Below are positions 5,715-9,327 of a stretch of 9,327 nt of DNA, one piece after another. This DNA is from Candidatus Parcubacteria bacterium (GTDB taxonomy: Bacteria > Patescibacteriota > Minisyncoccia > Phycocordibacterales > Phycocordibacteraceae), in assembly GCA_027310925.1 (NCBI GenBank), contig DAICZX010000082.1, forward strand, positions 1-9,327, written 5' to 3'. Position 1 is the stretch's first letter. Each line of letters starts with the position of its first letter. The notes below the pieces were generated by a model, which searched no databases, had not been told where the DNA came from, and worked only from the letters and a program-made list of their open reading frames with translations. Position numbers and translations under genes: made by a program.

Positions 5715-7027
5715 TGACTCGTTTTCGAGTGTTCGCAGGCGTCGCCCTAATTGTGGGGCTTTTGCTTATGTATTTTGTGTGGGCGACCGAGGCGAATCCC
5801 ACGAGCGCGTATCGTTTTAAACTCGGCCTCGATCTTGCTGGGGGTACAGAACTTGTTTATAAGGCTGATATGAGCCAGACACCTACTAACGAACGTTCGG
5901 ATGCGCTATCTGCGCTTCAAGGTGTTATTGAGCGTCGAGTGAACCTTTTTGGTGTTGCGGAACCGTTAGTTCAAACAGAACAGGCAAATGCACTTTCAGG
6001 CATCACCGAAGATCGTCTCATTGTTGATTTACCGGGCGTGACCGATATCAAGGCTGCTGTCGCTGCGCTTGGTAAGACTCCCACGCTTGAATTTATGCTC
6101 GCAACTACGACAACGGTCGGCACGACAACCGAGGTTGCGTATGTTCCCACTGGCCTTACAGGTGGCTATCTTTCGAACGCTGCGCTCGGATTCGGGTCTG
6201 GCGCGACAGCAGGTCTCTCGGCCCCTCAGGTTATTCTTACTTTCAACAGTGCAGGTGCGACACTTTTTGAAAAAATAACGAGTGAAAATGTTGGTCGCAC
6301 TCTCGCCATTTTCCTTGATGGCCAACCAATTTCCGAACCGGTAATTCAAGAAGCAATTCCTGGCGGGCAGGCAACTATTACCGGGAACTTTACGGCAACT
6401 GAGGCGCGTGATCTTGTGCGCAACCTTAATTTCGGTGCGTTGCCCGTCCCTATCACGCTCGAAAGCAGTTCTGCAGTCGGTCCGACCTTGGGTGCAGCCG
6501 CTATTTCCGCTGGTGTCGTCGCAGGAATCACCGGCTTCATCATCGTCGCACTTTTCATGATCGCCTGGTATCGTCTCCCCGGTCTTATTGCAACAGTTGC
6601 GTTAGCTGAATACCTTGCATTCATGCTTTCGGTTATTAAGATTATTCCAGTGACACTTACAGCGTCGGGAATTGCGGGGCTTATAATTTCTGTTGGAATG
6701 GCGGTGGATGCAAATGTGCTCATATTTGAACGTACCAAGGAAGAATTACGTGAAGGAAAAGATCCTCGTGAAGCAGTGCATATCGGTTTTGCTCGCGCAT
6801 GGACGGCAATTCGCGATGGACATCTTACGATGCTCATCTCCGGCGTTATTCTTTTCTGGCTGGGAACGAGTATCGTGCAGGGATTTGCACTTGTTTTTGT
6901 ACTCGGTGTGCTTGCGTCATTCATTTCTGCCGTATCACTCTCTCGCGTCTTTTTGCTTTCCTTCATTCCCGAGCACAAGGAGGGTATATGGAAATTCCTC
7001 ATGGGTTCTGGCATTCATAACGCATAA
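5714..7027 (+). CDS. secD: Protein translocase subunit SecD
   Basis: SecD and SecF form a proton-driven membrane complex that helps pull secreted proteins out of SecYEG on the outer face of the membrane. From ATG 5714 the product is 437 residues. It has TM1 at about 7-23, the hallmark KLGLDLAGGTELVYKAD (36-52), an extracytoplasmic domain with the LDGQPISEPVIQEAI segment (201-215), then five membrane helices with TLGAAAISAG (258-267) and the proton-path motif VGMAVDANVLIFER (327-340, Asp332). It is shorter than E. coli SecD (615 residues), as is common in Gram-positive and small-genome bacteria, with a reduced periplasmic domain. An in-frame ATG at 5606 would add 36 residues with no membrane or family features and engulf the TATAAT; I prefer 5714. 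secF begins 6 bp after its stop. Translated without a Shine-Dalgarno. Confidence 0.95.
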   Translation: MTRFRVFAGVALIVGLLLMYFVWATEANPTSAYRFKLGLDLAGGTELVYKADMSQTPTNERSDALSALQGVIERRVNLFGVAEPLVQTEQANALSGITEDRLIVDLPGVTDIKAAVAALGKTPTLEFMLATTTTVGTTTEVAYVPTGLTGGYLSNAALGFGSGATAGLSAPQVILTFNSAGATLFEKITSENVGRTLAIFLDGQPISEPVIQEAIPGGQATITGNFTATEARDLVRNLNFGALPVPITLESSSAVGPTLGAAAISAGVVAGITGFIIVALFMIAWYRLPGLIATVALAEYLAFMLSVIKIIPVTLTASGIAGLIISVGMAVDANVLIFERTKEELREGKDPREAVHIGFARAWTAIRDGHLTMLISGVILFWLGTSIVQGFALVFVLGVLASFISAVSLSRVFLLSFIPEHKEGIWKFLMGSGIHNA

Positions 7028-7033
7028 TTATTT

Positions 7034-7933
7034 ATGTATATCGTTACACACCGTTCACTCTTCTTCTGGATTACCGGAATCATTCTCGTGGCGGCGATTG
7101 GTTCCATTCTTGCATTCGGCTTACCACTCGGTATTGACTTCACTGGGGGCTCTTTGATGCAGGTGAGTTACCCAAATGGTGTTCCTTCACTTGCAACTAT
7201 TGAGAAACAAGTTGCCGTTGTCCCCTTGGGCGTGGTGTCTGTCCGTACTGCGGGTACAAATGAAGTTTCCATTCGCACACGTACTATGACTCCAGCGGAA
7301 CATGATGCTGTCCTTGCCTCGATTTCCTCAGATGCGTCAACAACCGAACTTTCTTACTCATCGGTCGGCCCTGCACTCGGAAGTCAGTTTACTAATAAGG
7401 CGCTCTTGGCAATTTTTGCGGTAATCCTCGTTATCGTGCTCTACATTGCCTTTGCGTTCCGAAAGGTGTCACGACCAGTTCCTTCCTGGGGATATGGTCT
7501 TACGGTCGTCACTATGCTTGCCATAGATCTAATAGTGCCAACTGGTTTTTACGCCGCATATGCACATTTTACCGGAGCAGAAGTTGATTCTCTCTTCATC
7601 GTCGCGCTCCTTGCTCTTCTCGGATATGTAGTAAACGATATTATCGTGGTTTTCGACCGCGTGCGCGAACATCTTGCAAAGAACGAGAAAACAGGTGTGA
7701 AGGAAGAATTTGAAGTGACGATTGGTAAATCCATCAACGAGACAATGATGCGTTCCATTAATACTGCGCTCACTGTGGCGCTTGCACTTCTTGCGCTCAT
7801 CTTTTTGGGCGCCCCGGCAACTCGTAATTTCGCACTCGTCATGCTCGTTGGTGTCGTTGCAGGAACTTTTTCTTCCATTTGCCGTTCTGCTCCACTCCTC
7901 ATCCCCATTGCTAAGTGGTTCTCTAAGAAGTGA
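7034..7933 (+). CDS. secF: Protein translocase subunit SecF
   Basis: SecF, 299 residues, the partner of SecD in the SecDF export-assisting complex. It has TM1 at about 9-29, GIDFTGGSLMQV (33-44), a small extracytoplasmic domain, SSVGPALG (109-116), and helices 2-6, with the signature GYVVNDIIVVFDRVREHL (197-214; Asp202) and SINETMMRSINTALTV (233-248). The length is near the normal 290-320. It starts 6 bp after secD and is surely co-transcribed. There is no Shine-Dalgarno, so translational coupling or a leaderless internal start is likely: CATAAT (7023-7028), overlapping the secD stop, is a possible but weak internal -10. A terminator follows 20 bp downstream. Confidence 0.95.
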   Translation: MYIVTHRSLFFWITGIILVAAIGSILAFGLPLGIDFTGGSLMQVSYPNGVPSLATIEKQVAVVPLGVVSVRTAGTNEVSIRTRTMTPAEHDAVLASISSDASTTELSYSSVGPALGSQFTNKALLAIFAVILVIVLYIAFAFRKVSRPVPSWGYGLTVVTMLAIDLIVPTGFYAAYAHFTGAEVDSLFIVALLALLGYVVNDIIVVFDRVREHLAKNEKTGVKEEFEVTIGKSINETMMRSINTALTVALALLALIFLGAPATRNFALVMLVGVVAGTFSSICRSAPLLIPIAKWFSKK

Positions 7934-7953
7934 CCATTCAGGGAATGGTTGTC

Positions 7954-7981
7954 ACCGGTCAATTTTAAAGACTCGGTTTTT
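7954..7981 (+). terminator. Probable rho-independent terminator of secDF
   Basis: ACCGGTC (7954-7960) pairs with GAC-T-CGGT (7970-7977; T7973 bulged) around a 9-base A/T loop, and the stem runs into TTTTT (7977-7981). It is moderate in strength. A second perfect hairpin (7933-7939 with 7943-7949) lies just upstream and begins inside the stop codon region. Confidence 0.6.
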
Positions 7982-8219
7982 AATAATTAAATAGGAACAT
8001 AAGATCAAGATGTTAATGTGAATTAAACATTACACACTCTTGCTTAAAATAATTTTCCAAATTTCTGGCTACAGGATCATCTGATTACCAGGGGTGTAGC
8101 TAGTCAACCAAGCCGCTTACGGTAATAGGGTAGAGGACCATGCAAAAAAGACTGAGATGAGAATAATCACACGCCCACGCAATTGCGCATTCCATAGACA
8201 AGGGTGACGGCCTCATTAA
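7982..8219. other. Gene-free stretch, no recognised feature
   Basis: About 240 bp between the secF terminator and the end of the nucleotidyltransferase gene. The first 80 bp are A/T-rich. From about 8064 the composition changes and self-complementary segments appear: CTGG (8066-8069) with CCAG (8098-8101), and ATTACC (8094-8099) with GGTAAT (8121-8126); these two cannot form together. A 10-bp palindrome CGCAATTGCG lies at 8178-8187. No frame encodes a credible protein, no tRNA arms are complete, and no T-run terminator for the minus-strand gene is evident. A small RNA is possible but unproven. Confidence 0.5.
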
Positions 8220-8693
8220 CTATAGCGCTTTGCCAGTCTCGCGCAATCTTGCAAAGTCCATAACTTGTTTCGCTAAATTTTTTACAAGCAAAGAACTTGA
8301 CTGTGGTTTTCCCGTATCGCCAACGTTGAAAACCATTTTTATTCCACGTCTCTTGCACACAGCCGCTTCGGGAACTTCCTGTTCATTGCTACGGTCATTT
8401 CCACCATTGGCAAATACTTCGATCCGGAGCTTTTCAAGCATGTGAGAAACGTCATATGTCTCTTGTGGGTCACGAAGCACGACCTCGTCAACCCACCGAA
8501 CATGGCTCAGGAGTTCTTTCCGTTCCTCTTGTGGCATAAAAACGTAGCCCTTTTTTCGCATCAACCACTCGTCATCATTGAGGATAACTATGAGCTTATT
8601 CCCCAGGGCTCGAGCATCCCGAAAGAGATGCATATGCCCCACATGGACGGGATCAAATCCTCCTGAAACCGCAACGACGACCTGTTTTTTCAT
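8220..8693 (-). CDS. HxGH nucleotidyltransferase (cytidylyl/adenylyltransferase family)
   Basis: From ATG 8693 the product is 157 residues, the usual size of stand-alone TagD/HldE-C type enzymes, which transfer CMP or AMP to a phosphorylated small molecule and release pyrophosphate. The N-terminal nucleotide-binding motif is VSGGFDPVHVGHMHLFRDA (9-27, with His17 and His20). VFMPQEERKELLSHVRWVDEV (51-71; Arg58) matches the family's substrate-side helix, FANGGNDR (94-101) the central motif, and KPQSSSLL (129-136) stands where ISST-type residues normally close over the nucleotide. A longer frame from 8720 would add nine residues but lies across the TATAAT promoter, so 8693 is preferred. The substrate could be glycerol-phosphate, a sugar-phosphate or a cofactor precursor, and sequence does not decide. 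The gene stands alone, facing secF, 173 bp from the 16S gene. Confidence 0.88.
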   Translation of the reverse strand: MKKQVVVAVSGGFDPVHVGHMHLFRDARALGNKLIVILNDDEWLMRKKGYVFMPQEERKELLSHVRWVDEVVLRDPQETYDVSHMLEKLRIEVFANGGNDRSNEQEVPEAAVCKRRGIKMVFNVGDTGKPQSSSLLVKNLAKQVMDFARLRETGKAL

Positions 8694-8708
8694 TGGTTGA
8701 TTATAGCA
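8693..8708 (-). promoter_or_regulatory. Extended -10 promoter for leaderless nucleotidyltransferase mRNA
   Basis: On the minus strand TGCTATAAT is a perfect extended -10 (hexamer 8705-8700, TG at 8708-8707). Six bases (CAACCA) separate it from ATG 8693, so transcription should begin at the start codon. There is no Shine-Dalgarno. Confidence 0.7.
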
Positions 8709-8748
8709 CCTTGACGTCATTCAATCCCTCATATACCATTGCTTTACT

Positions 8749-8765
8749 GTCCCGCTGGGCGGGAC
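8749..8765 (+). terminator. GC-rich hairpin, possible insulating terminator before 16S
   Basis: GTCCCGC (8749-8755) pairs perfectly with GCGGGAC (8759-8765) around TGG. GGAGTTTTCTTT follows on the plus strand, so the T-tract is offset by four bases. No plus-strand gene ends nearby; it could block read-through into the rRNA promoter. Confidence 0.4.
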
Positions 8766-8775
8766 GGAGTTTTCT

Positions 8776-8826
8776 TTGACATTTATATACATGTGAAACC
8801 TGTGCCACAGTTTATAGTGGCGCAGG
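8776..8826 (+). promoter_or_regulatory. Putative rRNA promoter/leader region with a 10-bp dyad
   Basis: TTGACA (8776-8781) is a perfect -35 hexamer, but no good -10 lies 16-18 bp downstream. TATAGT (8813-8818) is a plausible -10 without a matching -35. CCTGTGCCAC (8799-8808) is complementary to GTGGCGCAGG (8817-8826), ten pairs with one G·U, and the TATAGT sits in its loop and edge. The dyad could be an operator over the -10 or, if transcription starts further upstream, a leader hairpin for 16S maturation. Confidence 0.4.
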
Positions 8827-8865
8827 AAGATAAAAAGATGTGTGAATTCTTTTGTTCCGCCTATT

Positions 8866-9327
8866 CTTAATGAGAGTTTGATCCTAGCTCAGGGTGAATG
8901 CTGGCGGCGTGGATAAGTCATGCAAGTCAAGGGGGCCCGCAAGGGCAACCGGCAGACGAGGTAGTAACACGTAGGTACATCCCCCGAAGTCGGGCATAGC
9001 CAGCCGAAAGGTTGGGTAATTCCCGATAGTCCCGCAAGGGTAAAGGTTTTTCGCTTCGGGAGCTGCCGGCGTAGTATCAGCTAGTTGGTAGGGTAATGGC
9101 CTACCAAGGCTACGACGCTTAGGGGAGCTGAGAGGCTGACCCCCACCGATGGAACTGCGACACGGGCCATACTCCTACGGGAGGCGGCAGACGAGAATAT
9201 TCCGCAATGGACGAAAGTCTGACGGAGCGACGCCGCGTGATGGATGAAGTGCTTTGGTACGTAAACATCTTTTATCGGGGACGAAGTTTATTGACGGTAC
9301 CCGATGAATAAGGGGCTCCTAACTCTG
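8866..9327 (+). rRNA. rrs: 16S rRNA, 5' part (runs off the window)
   Basis: Small-subunit rRNA, the first 460 or so bases, reaching about E. coli position 512. The start is placed by aligning AGAGTTTGATC (8873) with E. coli position 8. Landmarks are GCTGGCGGCGTG, the short V1 hairpin GGGCCCGCAAGGGCAACC, CTAGTTGGTAGGGTAATGGCCT in two halves near 9083-9104, ACTCCTACGGGAGGCGGCAG (9171-9190) and GAATATTCCGCAATGGACGA. The compact V1 and the GAATATTCCGCAATGG signature fit Parcubacteria-like lineages. Two bases differ from nearly universal primer sites: A8886 and G9186. No intron is seen in this part. The gene lies on the same strand as the 23S-5S unit but almost 8 kb downstream of it. Confidence 0.96.

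Noticed and set aside
6346..7014. 222-codon minus-strand reading frame inside secD
   Set aside because: It is antisense to a strongly conserved gene; its Ser/Arg/Pro-rich composition is typical of a shadow frame.
7933..7949. Perfect 7-bp hairpin as the secF terminator
   Set aside because: It is followed by TTGTCACC rather than a T-run; the hairpin at 7954-7981 with five Ts fits better.
8178..8187. CGCAATTGCG palindrome as a terminator for the minus-strand gene
   Set aside because: It has no loop and no T-tract on the minus strand; a 10-bp palindrome alone is weak evidence.
8694..8720. Nine-residue extension of the nucleotidyltransferase
   Set aside because: It lies across a perfect extended -10 promoter, and family members begin just before the GGFDPVHVGH motif.

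Overview
The window looks like part of a small-genome Candidate Phyla Radiation (Patescibacteria) bacterium, most likely a Parcubacteria-type lineage. This is inferred from four things: the divergent rRNA genes, a 23S gene interrupted by a self-splicing intron, the absence of Shine-Dalgarno sequences before every gene, and an anchored protein carrying a DCGGPC-type cysteine motif. No closer placement is possible from sequence reading alone.

Layout. Bases 1 to about 677 are the 3' end of a 23S rRNA gene. It is split at E. coli position 2593 by a compact 254-nt group I intron with no homing endonuclease. A 5S rRNA follows (about 764-878), then a tRNA-like gene (911-1003) whose anticodon loop region is 29 nt instead of 7, and a rho-independent terminator (1013-1042) closes the unit. 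Next come an anchored surface protein of unknown function and a RodA/FtsW-family glycan polymerase (both +). A GT4 glycosyltransferase (-) converges on rodA and shares its stop codons. It diverges from a polyprenyl-phosphate sugar phosphotransferase (+) across a 47-bp intergenic region. secD and secF (+) follow, with a terminator, then a gene-free stretch, a HxGH nucleotidyltransferase (-), and finally the 5' end of a 16S rRNA gene (+) running off the window.

How the genes work together. RodA would polymerise peptidoglycan glycan strands. The sugar phosphotransferase and the GT4 enzyme would start and extend a lipid-linked surface glycan. The nucleotidyltransferase may make an activated polyol or sugar precursor. 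SecDF supports export of the wall and surface proteins. The region is therefore mainly envelope building and protein export, set between rRNA genes.

Most unusual points: the tRNA-like gene with a 22-nt excess in its anticodon loop; the minimal intron in the peptidyl-transferase region with an exceptionally long pairing to its 5' exon and a duplicated hairpin motif; three -10 boxes placed exactly six bases before ATG, implying leaderless mRNAs; and a 16S gene starting about 8 kb downstream of the 23S-5S unit on the same strand.
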